This document shows positions 27,177 through 40,329 of a stretch of DNA of 64,000 bases, in pieces (position 1 is the stretch's first letter; each line of letters starts with the position of its first letter). Below the pieces are notes generated by a model, which saw only the letters and a program-made list of their open reading frames with translations, had not been told where the DNA came from and made no database searches. This DNA comes from Acanthacorydalis orientalis. Taxonomy: Eukaryota > Arthropoda > Insecta > Megaloptera > Corydalidae. The stretch spans positions 38,761,708 through 38,825,707 of the forward strand of contig CM068314.1 of the NCBI GenBank assembly GCA_034766995.1, written 5' to 3'. A program made the translations under genes and the position numbers.

Positions 27177-27424
27177 GATTAATGTATTTGTATAACTTAT
27201 TGTTTCTTGCGGAAAGGTTTTGATTGTACAAATAATTACGATACTTCAAATAACATAAAACAGCAAGAAAAGATGTATATTACAATTAATAGAAAATTGT
27301 TAAAAAAAAATAGGTATAAAAGAATCACAAGCATAATTGAATAAATACGGAGTTAAAAATAGTAATGAGTGGTATAATACAAGAAATATAAAAAGATCTA
27401 AAAATAGATATAAAAATAATTGGG

Positions 27425-27470
<46 letters not shown>

Positions 27471-29765
27471 TATATATATATATTTACAGAACCACGAATC
27501 AAAAACTATGCAAGTCAATGTGTAATCAACAGATATTACGAACTTCACATTCTTATACAAAAACAAAATAAACTGACACCTTTTGTAAACGATTTTTTTT
27601 ATTTTCATATTTCTGAAATTATTCTTACATATTATTTTTTATTTGAATTTTCTGAGACATAAAATCTATTTATATTGAAAGTATGATTGTACGAATCGAT
27701 GTTATAACCTATGTATCAAGTTATAAGAAATCACGTCTTCATGTATTCTTAAACGAAAATTAAATATATTTCGAACATGAATTATTAAAAATGTCAATAT
27801 TCACAAATAAAAAGCAATACGTATTGTTAATATACATAATTTGTTTAAGTAAAAACTTATCAATTTCCGCTAGAAATTTTTCAAAACATATAATTTTTCT
27901 GGCAAATACGAATACAAGAAAAGCCAAACACGTTTTTTATTGTTCTATCAAAATATTAGTTTTATTTTAATAAATATGTAAAGTAAAATTGGATATTTTT
28001 GAAGTGTGAAAATATTAATTGGCCATTTCTTCAAAAAAATATCACTATCAGCGCCGACAACTTTTTTATAGTAGGTGTTAAAGATGATGAGTGTAGGAGT
28101 ATATCAAGGCTAAAGTTATATTAAGATATATGATAGAGGCCCCAGATATTAAAATCAGTAACTAATAAAAGTAGATGAAAAAAATAAATATCAATATTCG
28201 TGAAAGCAAAACATTGCATATACTAGTAATATAACATTTTTTATACACATATTACTGTATATCATCGTATATCGATTATATAAATAAATATAAATATCTG
28301 ATAATTTTTATAAAATACTTAAATTTTAAATTGAGAATATTGCTCAATAAATAATAAATTTATACTAATTCATAGAAAATTTTATTTTAGTATTGCAAAA
28401 ATTTTAAATATATTTTAAGTGTTATATATACTTAAAATTCATTTACAAAATAGTTAACATGAAAATTATTTGCACAAGACCGTTCCCAAAACACATTTTG
28501 GCAATGCATGAAAGATAATATTTCAGTGCTACATATGTAGCACAGAAGAAAAATATTCTTTTATAATTTAATTTTGTAATCTTGTCGTTTGATGTGGTTT
28601 GCAAAATATCCGGCTGGGAATAGTCTAAATGTACTTCAATATAAACAGTTTATACGGATTATAATATCGTTTTCAATGTCAAATCGACTATAAAATTGTA
28701 ATAGGGTCGAGAATGCCTAGCCTATTAAAATAATAAAACAGTTCTTATAAATTGTCATAATATAAAAATAGAACATTGCATAAGAATTTTATATATGTAT
28801 GAAATAATATTAGGTCTATTCTTGTAAACACTAGCCATCTTTAAAAATATAGCGTCGTAACGGATGCAGCGACGTTCGAAGGTAAGCACACAGAGACGTC
28901 TAACGGAAAGCTTTAAAAGCTATTGGTTTTCTGAAATACCGGCACAACTGCATGAATGTCAACTAAAAAGGTCTATAATATCGACGTATATAATATACTT
29001 TTAGAAATACAGACATTAGGAAAGTATATTAATTTAATAAAATAGAATAGTTGTATATGTTATTAAAAATATTGGATATTCGTTAATACTTTATTTCAAT
29101 CAAAAACTTATGTTTTTTTAATAACATTTTTTTAAAAATATTATTGAGATATTAAAACTAATAGTCTATAGATTTTTTTAAAGAAAATAATTATAAATTA
29201 ATAAATGCGGTAAACAAACATTTTCGCATAATTTTCATTCTTTCTTTTTTTTCTCTAAAATATTACATGTTACCAAAATGCTTATAACTAATGACACAAA
29301 AGATTTTAAGTATGGGCGATATTCTCGAATTGACACAACGTTTTTCGAACGTATTTCTAGTATATTTTGAAAATAACACGTGTTTGCAAGTAAACATTAT
29401 ATGGTTGATTATAATTTAATTTTTCCAACAGAATTAGCATTACTTTTCATTCTATTACCTATTAAAAAGTTCATATACTAACTTTAATTTGTGTGGCGTC
29501 ATTCATTTAACTGATATGAGAATATTGTGCGTGTAAATAAATTGTTTATTTTTATTTTGTGATTTCATAACACGAAAACAAATTAGGCAATCTATATTTT
29601 AAAGCATCAAATTATTTCCATAGAAAAAAATTAGCATTAAAATTTATTTAAGGAATGTAAAAACAATACGATCATTATGTAACGATATTTAGACATAAAT
29701 AAAACAAAAAATAAATGTATTTTCTTGTTACTTATAGAGATATTTATTAGGAAATGTAAACATAC

Positions 29766-29950
29766 CGATTGAGAAGCGTATCCTCTATTACTATAATCAT
29801 GTGTGATTGTTCCAGAAGGTGATCCTCCAGTATAATGATGATGGCCTCCAGCACTACCACGGCCATTTAATGATCCATAACCTCCGGACGGTGATGTAAC
29901 ACCACTCCCATGTGGAGAGATGGTGTTTTGTAAATCCGCCAATAAAGCAT
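29766..29950 (-). CDS. Pax: Paxillin exon: LD1 motif
   Basis: Acceptor TTTCCAG|ATGCTT leaves two bases (AT) completing a split codon, then 61 codons to donor CAATCG|GTATGT in phase 0. It begins ALLADLQNTISPHGSG, the body of LD1 (vertebrate LDALLADLEST). The preceding Leu and the Asp/Asn position are supplied by the alternative first exons. The remainder is Gly/Ser/His-rich with DYSNRGYASQS. It is the first exon common to all isoforms and is separated by 16.7 kb from the LD2 exon. Confidence 0.93.
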
Positions 29951-30157
29951 CTGGAAATAATTGTTGTTGACATTATATTTATTTTTAAATATATACATGC
30001 ATACATCCATATATACATTATTTTATTCATTAATAATATTTTTGTAGATAACAAAGACTGGTTATAAGTGTTTTAATTGATTATTTATGTTATGTATTAT
30101 AAAAATACAAACAGTAAATAAACTTTAATGAAACAATTTACAGGTAATAATAATATA

Positions 30158-30207
<50 letters not shown>

Positions 30208-30585
30208 ATCGAAATCCACATTAATAATACTTCGTCATAACTTAATATCGTTTTGTTCATATGAATTATTTAAATTAATTAATAATTCATATATTTTATG
30301 CTTATTATTAAAAAGTAGATTAATAACAAGAAGTAATTTTGAAGAGGTAATGTTTAGGTACCACGTTGTTTCCAAAACAAATAATATGATGTTAAGAAAT
30401 TTACGATGTTTATTTAAAACATCATATAATATAAAAGTCAATAAGGAAACTATACATTTAATATTTATTATTATATTTTAATTTTCAAATAAAAAATAAC
30501 ATACAAATGAATTTTCAAAAGAAAATTATAATAGATTCCATCAAAATATAAAATCTTTTATGAACACCTAGTTTATGTATGTATA

Positions 30586-30647
<62 letters not shown>

Positions 30648-31194
30648 CTATAAATATCCAATTATTGTGATATAGTTGAAAATAATGCAAATTAAATAAG
30701 TTTGAAGCCTCATGAATAAAATTTGCTTTTTTTATTGCCTTTTGAATCAACATACAGGAAGAAAATGCGTTTGACGTATTTATGACGTTTATTAGTAATA
30801 AATAAAATCATGAGATTCATTTTAAAATATGGTTTGTAACATAATTTTTAAATGTGATGAAAATATTCTAATGCTGAATATACGCTTAAAAATTGCAATT
30901 TACGACACCCTTCTTAAATGATATACTCATACAAACTGTTAATAATAGTAACATGGTTTTTATATATACCTTTACTGATTATATCATTCATGTTTACTGA
31001 ATGAATCTTTTTAATAAAGTTTGATAAATAAAAGTTTCATTTTGGAAAAATCTTGTTAAAAAATCCTGTCATTTATTCAAGTATACCTCAATAAATAATA
31101 AAAAAAACTACAAAATAATTATTTACATACATACACATACATGCAAACGTAAATACATTCATACATATGGACATAGAAATGTATTTATACACAC

Positions 31195-31238
<44 letters not shown>

Positions 31239-31507
31239 ATTACTGAAACTAAGTATTTATTATATATAAAACAAATATATATTTTCAAAATTATCTGTTT
31301 AAAAAAATATAGCTTTAACCTATTTAGTATACATTAACACATATGTACATAATTAAAGGTTATAGTTTTTTTTAAAGTGCATACTTTATATATGATTTTA
31401 TTTTATATTTATTTAGAAAAAACACTTCTATAAATATTATCAATTGTTTTTTATGTACAACCACATCTCCAATGCACAGTTATTTGAAAAAAAAGTGTAT
31501 AACTCAC
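29951..31507. other. Paxillin intron between first exon 1b and LD1 exon
   Basis: 1.56 kb of AT-rich sequence with TA microsatellites at 30160-30205, 30591-30643 and 31199-31233. No other feature is recognised. Confidence 0.6.
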
Positions 31508-31631
31508 CCAAATTCAATGCATTATCCGTAATTGATTTTAAAACAATTTCCGAATCAAACGAATCATACATATCATTTTCACATTCAAATGAACTTTTAC
31601 GATCATCGTCATTATTTTTTACAAATTGCAT
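31508..31631 (-). CDS. Pax: Paxillin alternative first coding exon 1b (acidic N-terminus)
   Basis: ATG at 31631-31629 starts 41 codons plus one base, ending at donor AATTTGG|GTGAGTT. The peptide is Asp/Glu/Ser-rich: MQFVKNNDDDRKSSFE and later DSFDSEIVLKSITDNALNL. Splicing G to the AT of exon 29950 makes Asp, so the junction reads NLDALLADLQ, a perfect LD1 motif. That match is the main reason to accept the exon. Vertebrate paxillin starts almost directly at LD1, so this N-terminus is longer. Minus-strand ORF composition is less biased than the flanks. Confidence 0.8.
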
Positions 31632-32878
31632 TTTTATTAGTAATTTTAAATAATTTAAAAATGTGTTTAATTATAACAAAATTATTGACAAATTTACTGT
31701 GTTCTAAAATATCACAAAGTAACAGATACAGTTAAATTTTTCAACACTATATTATAATTAAAGGATCAAACTTTATATTTCGTTTGACAGTGAAAAACGA
31801 TATTTAATTAAAAAAATATTTACGATAATTTATAATCAGTTAGATATCATTTCCAATTACAAAACTTCACATGGAACTGAGTGTATTTAATAAAATATTT
31901 AACAAAATTACTCTAATTAAATACTTATAATTTATGAATCACTTGTACAGCTGATAAAAAGACTAATGATTAAACTTGCACAAAGTTAGGATCTAATTAG
32001 AATTCTAGTGTACAACAATTGTATTATTGCACGTTCAAACGTAATATATTTGCTGAATTGACAAACGATAAATGTCCGTCCATTGTATTTAATGAGTAGC
32101 CTGTCAACTCGGTGGGGGGCAAAATAAAAAATAAAACATTCATGTAACATGTGCAAAAGAAATAAAATATATGTCCATTCAAGGTTTGTATATTTAAATC
32201 TTTGTTGATCATGTCTGAACGTAATCATCCTATATTATGGAAAATGTAGACGCATTTTAGCGTAATCTCAATAATGATGTCATAAAACATATGGAAATAT
32301 TTTAGTGCGGTAAATTGACACGTATGACGATAAACTTTAGTATCAGTCAACGCCTGATAATTAGTTTAACTTATTTTATTAATTAATGGATGAATGATTA
32401 CCAATTTAGCTAGATAGATAAAATTGTTTACATAAGTGTGTAAATAAGTATTTGACCTTTTTATTTTTAATAGTTGGAACATAAAAAAAGTTTTCTGGTG
32501 TTAAATTTAATTGATTGATTATCTATACAAATGTCAAAAAATTTTACATGCTTACAATTTTTTATAAAAAAAATGTAACTATGTCTCACTAGTTAGTATT
32601 TATTCTACATCCCAATTTGGTAATTTAATCTTTTAAGAATAAATTTATGAATAGGACAGATCTAGAGGTATAAACATGCTGTATACTAGTGAGGCTTACT
32701 TATAGCATTTGATGAAAGAATTTGAACATGGTCCATTATCTTCTAATAAAAATGTATTAAAAATTGTAGTGAGATATAAAGAATAAAAAATTTTTACAAA
32801 AAATTCTACTGGGGTTACATAAAACAAAAATTATCAACAATTTGCTGTTCTTTGAATGAATTTACAAAATTAACTTTT

Positions 32879-32879
<1 letters not shown>

Positions 32880-32937
<58 letters not shown>

Positions 32938-32993
32938 CTTTTGTTCTGTTCCATTATTTATTCGGCATTGTGAGTATTAGCATTAAATATGTA

Positions 32994-33057
<64 letters not shown>
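32880..33057. repeat. Two neighbouring TA microsatellites
   Basis: TA runs at 32880-32937 and 33004-33057, the second preceded by GT units, separated by 60 bp of ordinary sequence. Confidence 0.9.
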
Positions 33058-33060
<3 letters not shown>

Positions 33061-33330
33061 ACACATATACATACATACAAATCACATATATCAGTTTGGA
33101 TAAAAAATGTTCACAGAAACAATAATTAATGAAGAATAATATCAATGAAACAATAATATTAACGAAAAGTTCAAAACAAAAAAAAAACGAATCCAATCAA
33201 CATCCATTAGCTCTAAAAGATCGAAAAAACTGAAAAAAATACATGTTAACTTTTTGAGATTGTGAAGTTTGCTTATTTCATTTGATTTTTTAGTGGATTA
33301 CGTTTATTAAATGTATCATATACATATATG

Positions 33331-33384
<54 letters not shown>

Positions 33385-33385
<1 letters not shown>

Positions 33386-33812
33386 TATTCAAAGTCTGAC
33401 GACCAGGAGTTCGATAGTTTGATTTTGCAGTCAAAGTCCGACTTTGTCAGGCCGCCGTCAGTCAAAGTCTGAAGTAGAACCGTCTACTCGGCACTGTATA
33501 CCTGGCTTGGTCGGGTTAAAAAGGGGTGAGAGTGATGGTAAAGGAAAGGGTAAAGGCGTGGGTGAAGGTGTGGGTGAAGGTGATCTAATTTTAATTTTAT
33601 AAATCAGGATATATATTGACGAGTCAAAGTCGGACTTTGACTGACGATGGTCGGGTAAAGTCGGACTTTGCCGACAACATATACTAGGAGGCTTTCCTTG
33701 CTGCTTGCTGTGCTTAACAATCATCAGGCTTGCAGCGCTCGCCTAGTTGTCAATTATATGCATGTACATGTAACCGAATGAAACAATAAACATATTTTTT
33801 AAAACTTATTTA
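33385..33812. repeat. Unidentified dispersed repeat with palindromic modules, copy 1
   Basis: This GC-richer block abuts a TA microsatellite (33327-33383). It carries the near-palindrome caaagtcNgactttg in full at 33432-33446, 33625-33639 and (shortened) 33657-33670, with half-copies at 33389 and 33462. Between them is a purine-rich tandem repeat. Its last ~80 bases (ctcgcctagttgtcaatt... to aataaacatattttttaaaact) recur at 60422-60491. The conserved 3' end with AATAAA suggests a retroposed or SINE-like family. No coding capacity was found. Confidence 0.6.
33526..33582. repeat. G/A-rich minisatellite within the dispersed repeat
   Basis: Irregular 6-12 bp units of the type gggtaaagg, gtgggtgaaggt are repeated about five times; the plus strand is almost free of C. 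Confidence 0.7.
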
Positions 33813-33862
33813 TGTCATAAATAAATAAGTGGACGTCATCGAATTTTTTGTGGATAATTTTG

Positions 33863-33917
<55 letters not shown>

Positions 33918-34756
33918 TTATTTTAGTTAAAATTAAATTGTCTTATGAGATTACCACAAGAAAATATCAATTTGATTCTTTAACACATCACTTTTTGTCA
34001 ATCAAATGAAGTAATATGTTTAAGTACACTGTTTTGTTCGAAATACATGTGAAAAAATATTTTTATTTTAAACAAATTAAAAAAAAATTAAAACATAACA
34101 TAAAAAAATACCAGTTCCATATAGAAAATAACCAACTCTTCGTCTGTTAAAAAGTTGGAAAAATATAAAAGAATACAAATTATGTTATAGAAAATATGAA
34201 GTGTAACATAGGTAAGAAAACATCATCAGATTTCTGCGAGTTACAATTTTGCATCAATTCTTTAAAGTATTGTAGATACGAAAAGGTAAATAATATATGT
34301 CCCAAACTATTAAAATAAACGAAAACGACACTAATGTGTTTTTCTGAATAAAAAAATATTTAAAGAAAGTTTTCCTAAAAGCTTTGAAAGACTACGGTGA
34401 TACCTAATCATTTCAATTATTACAGTTATAAATACGAGTATCAATAATGAAAATCAATACATATAATACGTAGTTTGTCACGCTTGCCTTGCAATTGATG
34501 AGCCCCTGGAATAGTAATTTCTTACAAACAGTTAGCCACTTATGCTATTTTAGTGTATTTTATTAATACACTCATATACTACATAAAGTATTCAATAAAA
34601 CTAGCTGGAAATGGCTCAAACGTCAAAACTAATTGTAGCAGACTATTATCGGGACTGATCAGAACTAAGATCAGGAGGACAATACAACAACGGGATCACA
34701 GATATCAAAACAGATATGTATAACTTTCAGAAGTAATACATTTATTAAAAGGACAT

Positions 34757-34788
34757 GGGCGCTAATGACCTTAGCTGACGAAGCGCCC
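34757..34788. repeat. GC-stem hairpin gggcgc...gcgccc
   Basis: Six-base perfect arms at 34757-34762 and 34783-34788 enclose a 20-base loop. The surrounding ~200 bp is GC-richer than its flanks and looks like the end of an old repeat element, family not identified. Confidence 0.5.
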
Positions 34789-35297
34789 TAAAACCACAAT
34801 TACCAACCAACCTACTAAAAGACTATAGGTATTAATTATTAACATTAAAAGTATTTAAACTGTAATAGTATGAAATAAACGACTTAATGACGACTAATTA
34901 TTATTAATTTTGTGGTAAATGTTTTAAGAATTATTCCTTATTTCATATGTAGATTGCGTACAAAAAAATATACATATTCATTTGTATTTGCCTATATATA
35001 TATATATATATACACACACACATATATATATATATATATGTATGTGTGTGTATGTATATAATATAAAATTGCTTAACTCAGACAATCGATTAATAAATAT
35101 GGGATATCCCAGGCAAAATCGTCATTTCAGTAATTTCAAGAATAATAAAAATAGTACACTATACTAACCGACTATTGTACGGAAATGCATCACTAGTGTT
35201 TTAATATAAACATATTTATATTAATTTAATAATGCTAAATTAAGTACATATATACATTCATTACAATACGCATAAACATACATAGATACATACATAC

Positions 35298-35352
<55 letters not shown>

Positions 35353-35993
35353 GCAGATAGATATTCAGTGCGCATAAACAGATTCTAAAATGGAAACAGC
35401 AATGAAAAGAATAAAACAATAATAATATGTGACCAAGAAAACTACTAGACATAAATTATTCTAAAAATAAATTAATGAGTAATAGAGGAAATTATTACTA
35501 AGCTTACGGATATGTTAATTACAATCTAAATGTGGATATATGAAACAGTGATAAGACTTAATCGTTATTGTAGTTAACATTACATTTTAGGAAGAAATTT
35601 CAATTACATAAAATCCAAAGAAAAACATAAAAAGCACAATATTTTCATTAGTTACAACTTGTATTAATACCTTTCTATATATAAAAAAGAATTTCATCGT
35701 AAAATATTCATAAAACATTTTTTTTATATTTCGTGTAGACCACCTCCTCATAACACCACTCCACCTGCTATGCTCCACAAATAACCTTTTAACCATTTTC
35801 ATTCCCGATCATCAATGATTGATTAATGAATATCGCGTGGTCTCTTTTCTAACTGTTTGATATCAGTCGCATGTATGTAGCTCTCTCACGGTGTACAACG
35901 AAAGAGGTGTACACGATTTAAATATAAAACTGATGACATTTATTCAAAATATTGTACTCGCTGAAGCTGTAGAGTAAAAAAATTGTTACCATT

Positions 35994-36361
35994 TTAACAT
36001 ATTATTGACGGGAGATGTGAATCGATGTCTTTTATTTTTTAAAAGCTGAAGGCCGTTATTGTGTGGATAATAATCATTAAATTTATATGATTTTATGTTT
36101 GAAGAATGTATTGAAAAATTTTTGCAGATGAGTTTTCAGATGTACTAAGTAATGTTGAGAATGATAACAAAAATGACAATAGTTCTGATAGTGATAGTGA
36201 CTTTTTTCCTGATAAACGTCGTAAAAAAGGAAAGTGTATGAACACGATATATTTGCAAATTCTGCTTAGTACCTCTTCATAAAGGAAAATGTTTTCATGA
36301 CTATCACACTAAAAAACACTACTAGCATTATCATTAGTTGTACTCGTCAATTTTTAATTAA
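35994..36361 (+). mobile_element. piggyBac-like element, internally deleted, with TTAA flanks
   Basis: TTAA lies at 35994-35997 and 36358-36361. Inside each, after six bases, both ends read ATTGACGgG / ATTGACGaG in inverted orientation. The interior joins the acidic N-terminal part of a transposase to its cysteine-rich C-terminus (next entry). A 360-bp length with the core missing marks a nonautonomous derivative. The inverted ends are short and partly decayed, so exact limits are tentative. Confidence 0.65.
36127..36325 (+). pseudogene. piggyBac transposase remnant (N- and C-terminal parts fused)
   Basis: From 36127 the frame reads DEFSDVLSNVENDNKND and SSDSDSDFFPDKRRKK, the acidic then basic start seen in piggyBac transposases. 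After a frame change near 36238 it reads TRYICKFC, LVPLHKGKCFHDYH and TKKHY with a TAG at 36323-36325. That is the characteristic C-terminal zinc-binding (cross-brace) domain. The catalytic DDD core is absent, so it cannot encode a working enzyme. Confidence 0.78.
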
Positions 36362-37311
36362 ACATTATTTTAAATAGATGAATTCATATTTTACATATTT
36401 TCCAACAATGTTCTGGAACTGAGGTAAGATCTATTTCCCAATATACTGTCAACAATGTGTTAATATTGTATTTTGTTAATTTTTATCAATTTTTCCAGTA
36501 AAAATTTTACAACTTACATTTTACGCAGATTATTTGTGCGTATACTTTGTTAATTTCTGTTATTTGTTAGGAGAGAAAAAACGCCAGCGAGAAGAGGGAA
36601 AAGCTCTGGAGGACGGCGAACGTAGAGAGTAAAAGGCAGAGCTCCCTGGTTTATAATAAAATATTTTTATTAAATTATATATCATGTCAAATTACAATAT
36701 AAAACCAATTTAAACTGAATTACATGCTTTTCTGAAAAGATTGTTCGAAATATAATTTAGTTCCTCGATCTGTTTTACGGTAGGTAGTACATATATACAT
36801 TTGTAATCAACATATTTATATAACAAGGAAAAATACTGTGTCGTAAAACTAACAATAATATGGATACATAAAGTAGTGATGATAGAAAATAACCTACATA
36901 TTTTTAACAGAGACAGTTAAACACTTTTATAAATATAGAAGACATTGTGCGTTATTGATTCTGCTGGTGAAAAAGAAAAAATATCTTCGATAACTACAAC
37001 TAAAAAAAGAAACATGCGTGAGTAAACTGAAAGAATAAAATCACACAAAAACATCAATTAGTATTCGCGAGAGTGGGTCGACCATGGGTGTCTATTTAAA
37101 ACAGCTTCAACGAAGCAACTAAGTATAAAATAGTTCGAATTAGTCATCACGATGTCGTTCATTTTACGTAATGTTTGTTTTTTGATTTACAAAAGCGCAA
37201 CTGAGTACTGACTGGAATCATTTATAAGACATTTTAAGAAAATTTGCTATGCAAAATGAGAATTTTTTTCTAATAATTATTCACTTCACACAATTTAATA
37301 CTTCCACAATA

Positions 37312-37357
<46 letters not shown>

Positions 37358-37760
37358 CATACATATATATATACATATATATATGTATTGTCTATAAATA
37401 AATAAAATATGAAAGATATCTTCATTTAACGAGGTTATTTTATAAAATAAAAACTCAACAATAGATTAAATGCTCTCAAAACAATTTACTACATTTATAT
37501 ATAAACGATAAACGTCTGTTTATCGACAATAATTTGTGTGTATATATATATTTCTTATCACATTAAGAATATATTACCATTGTATTTATTTTGACTTATA
37601 TACATTTATATTGGCTGTAATATTACATATATGTTCAATTCGTTTTATATATATTTATGTGTATATATATATATATATATATACATGAATATAATATCGT
37701 ATTTTAACGGATTTCATTTGACATTGATGCGAACACTAGGTCTATTCATTATTGTACCGT

Positions 37761-37789
37761 AATAAAGTTTCGTTAATGAAACTTTTATT
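37761..37789. repeat. Near-perfect 11/12-bp hairpin
   Basis: AATAAAGTTTC (37761-37771) pairs with GAAACTTTTATT (37778-37789) with one bulged base. Outer halves taccgtaa and acggtatta extend the symmetry imperfectly. Confidence 0.6.
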
Positions 37790-38566
37790 GATCGTTAATC
37801 TAGTACGGTATTACTATACCGCGTTACATTACGTCGTTGTAATCATTTCCGTTAGGATAAAGAATATCTAAAATAGAAAAAAAAAACTAGAATACGTGAA
37901 GGTAATAAATGTTTGTAAAACAATGAATCTACTTTGTGAGATATCATGAATTTAATATTTACTCATACTCAATGATAATAAGATGCACAGATTACGAAGT
38001 TACACTGCATTTTACATTTTAGACAGAAAATGATTTCTGATTAAACATATTTAATTGTATATAAATATATATATTTTATAAAATTAACTATGATTAAGTG
38101 AAAGCGTATACAATTTATATTCCATTAATAAAAAACAAAATGGAATTAAAACAAAGTTATTTCATTTTAAAGACATTTTAATATGATTAGCCAATAATCA
38201 ATAATCAAAAAGTTCAGATGAGAAAATTTAGAAAAACTGACAACGTTGGCTTGCATATTTAAATTATTTCTGCAATATTCAGTATTGTCAGAAGTTAATA
38301 GAACAATAATTTATTTTTTATAAAAAAATGATTATGCTTTTATATAAAATCAGACAAATATAAAAAAAACGGATGGGTAAGTCTTTCGGAGACACTTTGG
38401 TGCTTGGAATGAAATGCACCTAACCATGTTAAACCCAATATTTTCGTCAGTAAAAACCATCAAGAATAGATTGATATGAATTAGTAAAAAAATAAACTAT
38501 TTATTTAATTGAAAATTAGACAATGATTTGTTTCTATTTGTATTGATATTTATGCAATTTACGATG

Positions 38567-38614
<48 letters not shown>

Positions 38615-39134
38615 AGAAAGTATTCAAGTTCTGTAAAGAATACTTGTTAATAAGAACGATTACTTTATAAACCCTACGTATAGTTTTGTTTCATTTATTA
38701 TGTATTACAATGCTAGTAGATAAGCATTTCGTTAACTCGAATTTCAATTAGATCGATAAATAAACAATAATTAGCTTCGATACTATTGAGAAACAGTTGG
38801 AAACAGATATAGAAAATAAAAAAAGTAATCGTATTTGTAAATAACAAAACAACTAAACCAATTAAAAATAGTTCAAGAAATGTATGCAAAAAAATAAAAG
38901 TCCAAAGTACATCATTTAAAAATTAGTGATAAGGGTGCGTGCCAAATATTACACTGTTATTTAAAAAAATATTCACTTCGAACGAATATAAATAAATATA
39001 TAACAGATACACACATATATAACAGGTGGTACTATTTATATTATTTCTTTGAAGACTGCTACCCAACTTATAACTATTATAATATTTTATAACTTAAGAT
39101 AATAAAAATGTCGCAGTTATTGAAGTATATTTTA

Positions 39135-39199
<65 letters not shown>

Positions 39200-39306
39200 G
39201 TTTGTTTACATGTATAAAGAGAATTTTAAAATACACATGTGTAAAATATAAATTTAGAAATATAGGTCAATTTTCATTCTACACATTACTATAAATTTTT
39301 TATGTA

Positions 39307-39344
<38 letters not shown>

Positions 39345-39358
39345 CATACACATATAAT

Positions 39359-39645
39359 TAGTTGTACAAATTAATTCGATGCCTTTTTTACATAAAATGA
39401 ATGTTTCTGGAAAAATAGAGTACGTTTCAATCTTTAAAATATGCCCCATTATTTTGTACAAATTTGCTGCTTTTGTCGGGTAACTGATGAATCCTTACTC
39501 GAAAAAATATGACTGCTTTGAGTCGAATGCATTTTCGAACCCTTTTCCACTGTGTTAGCATGTCTTGTGCGTCACAACAGTTTCTCCAATGCTAAAAAAA
39601 TCATTCCCGTGATTTTGAAACCTTTCTGTTAACTAGAATGTGAAA
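39359..39645 (-). mobile_element. Mariner-derived nonautonomous repeat, copy 2
   Basis: The minus strand aligns with 15170-15470 almost throughout: a GGGAATG block, ...TTGTGACGCACAAGACATGC, AAAATGCATTCG, GGATTCATCAGTTACCCGA and ACAAAATAATGGGGCATATT. The frame is broken by stops. The copy keeps the same deletion of the transposase core as copy 1. No terminal inverted repeats or TA duplications could be fixed. Confidence 0.6.
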
Positions 39646-39842
39646 AATATCCTATACCTAATATGATGCTTTTTGGACGTCATCGTATATACTATTTAGT
39701 GAGGTTATGCAAAATGCTTGACCAAGATTTATACTATTTAAATATTAAGGTTGGGATTTCAAAATTTTAAAACGACGAGAAAATATTTTAATTTAAAGCA
39801 GTTATGATCGATTCAATTTAAAGACAGAATTATTTTCACACG

Positions 39843-39902
<60 letters not shown>

Positions 39903-40329
39903 AAACATTAATTCAATACTAAAAACGTCAAATTAACTTTAAATTATTAAAAATAGGTATATTAGGAAAATATATTTATATATATTTTCTTATAAAATTT
40001 CTTATTATTGAATTTACTGTATACTTATATGAAATAAAATTGGAATATTTACATATTTTTTTAACAAACACGTTTAGTATTAAAAAAATGTTTTATATAA
40101 AGTCAAATAAAAAAAGTAATAGGTAACTATGAAAATTTTACCGCTATATGCAATAAAATGATAAAAGTATTTTAAATAACAATAACAACTAAATTTGATT
40201 ACTTGTAAATCGGAATAAAAAAAAAACAAATTACATATATATATATAATTTATAATAAAATGAGTCAATTCTTTTTTTATAAATAAGATATCGACTATTT
40301 GGTACGACAATATTCTTTTAAATACTTAC

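Larger units (their letters stand above)
13084..29765. other. Paxillin intron, 16.7 kb
   Basis: A large intron with no recognisable paxillin exon. Besides items listed separately, it holds TA microsatellites at about 13930-13980, 16364-16425, 17338-17368, 19501-19520, 22499-22549, 22743-22787, 23311-23370, 24421-24464, 26375-26427, 27105-27174 and 27426-27469. The rest is AT-rich sequence in which I see nothing identifiable. Confidence 0.6.
31632..40329. other. Region between the alternative first exons
   Basis: Intron for the upstream isoform and promoter territory for exon 1b. No further paxillin exon was found. Besides listed items it has TA microsatellites at 33865-33918, 34993-35060, 35300-35349, 37316-37385, 37660-37683, 38570-38610, 39138-39197, 39311-39350 and 39842-39899. 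A 48-codon minus ORF ending at a plausible donor (35659-35802) could be an exon, but its phase fits LD2 rather than LD1, so I do not call it. Confidence 0.5.

Noticed and set aside
28528..28543. tgctacatatgtagca palindrome as a regulatory site
   Set aside because: A 16-bp palindrome is expected by chance at times in AT-rich DNA; no supporting context.
31444..31735. Plus-strand ORFs overlapping paxillin exon 1b
   Set aside because: Antisense shadows; the minus strand has the donor, phase and LD1 match.
33385..33700. CRISPR-like array from the repeated caaagtcNgactttg motif
   Set aside because: Spacing is irregular, the motif is short, and the DNA is eukaryotic; it is a repeat-internal palindrome.
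33458..33724. 88-codon minus ORF with SPSPTPSPTP repeats
   Set aside because: Produced by the G/A-rich minisatellite inside a noncoding dispersed repeat.
35587..35802. Minus ORF MKMVKRLFVEHSRW as a third paxillin first exon
   Set aside because: The best donor (AAAG|GTATTA) leaves phase 0, which does not fit the LD1 exon; no recognisable motif and AT-rich downstream half.
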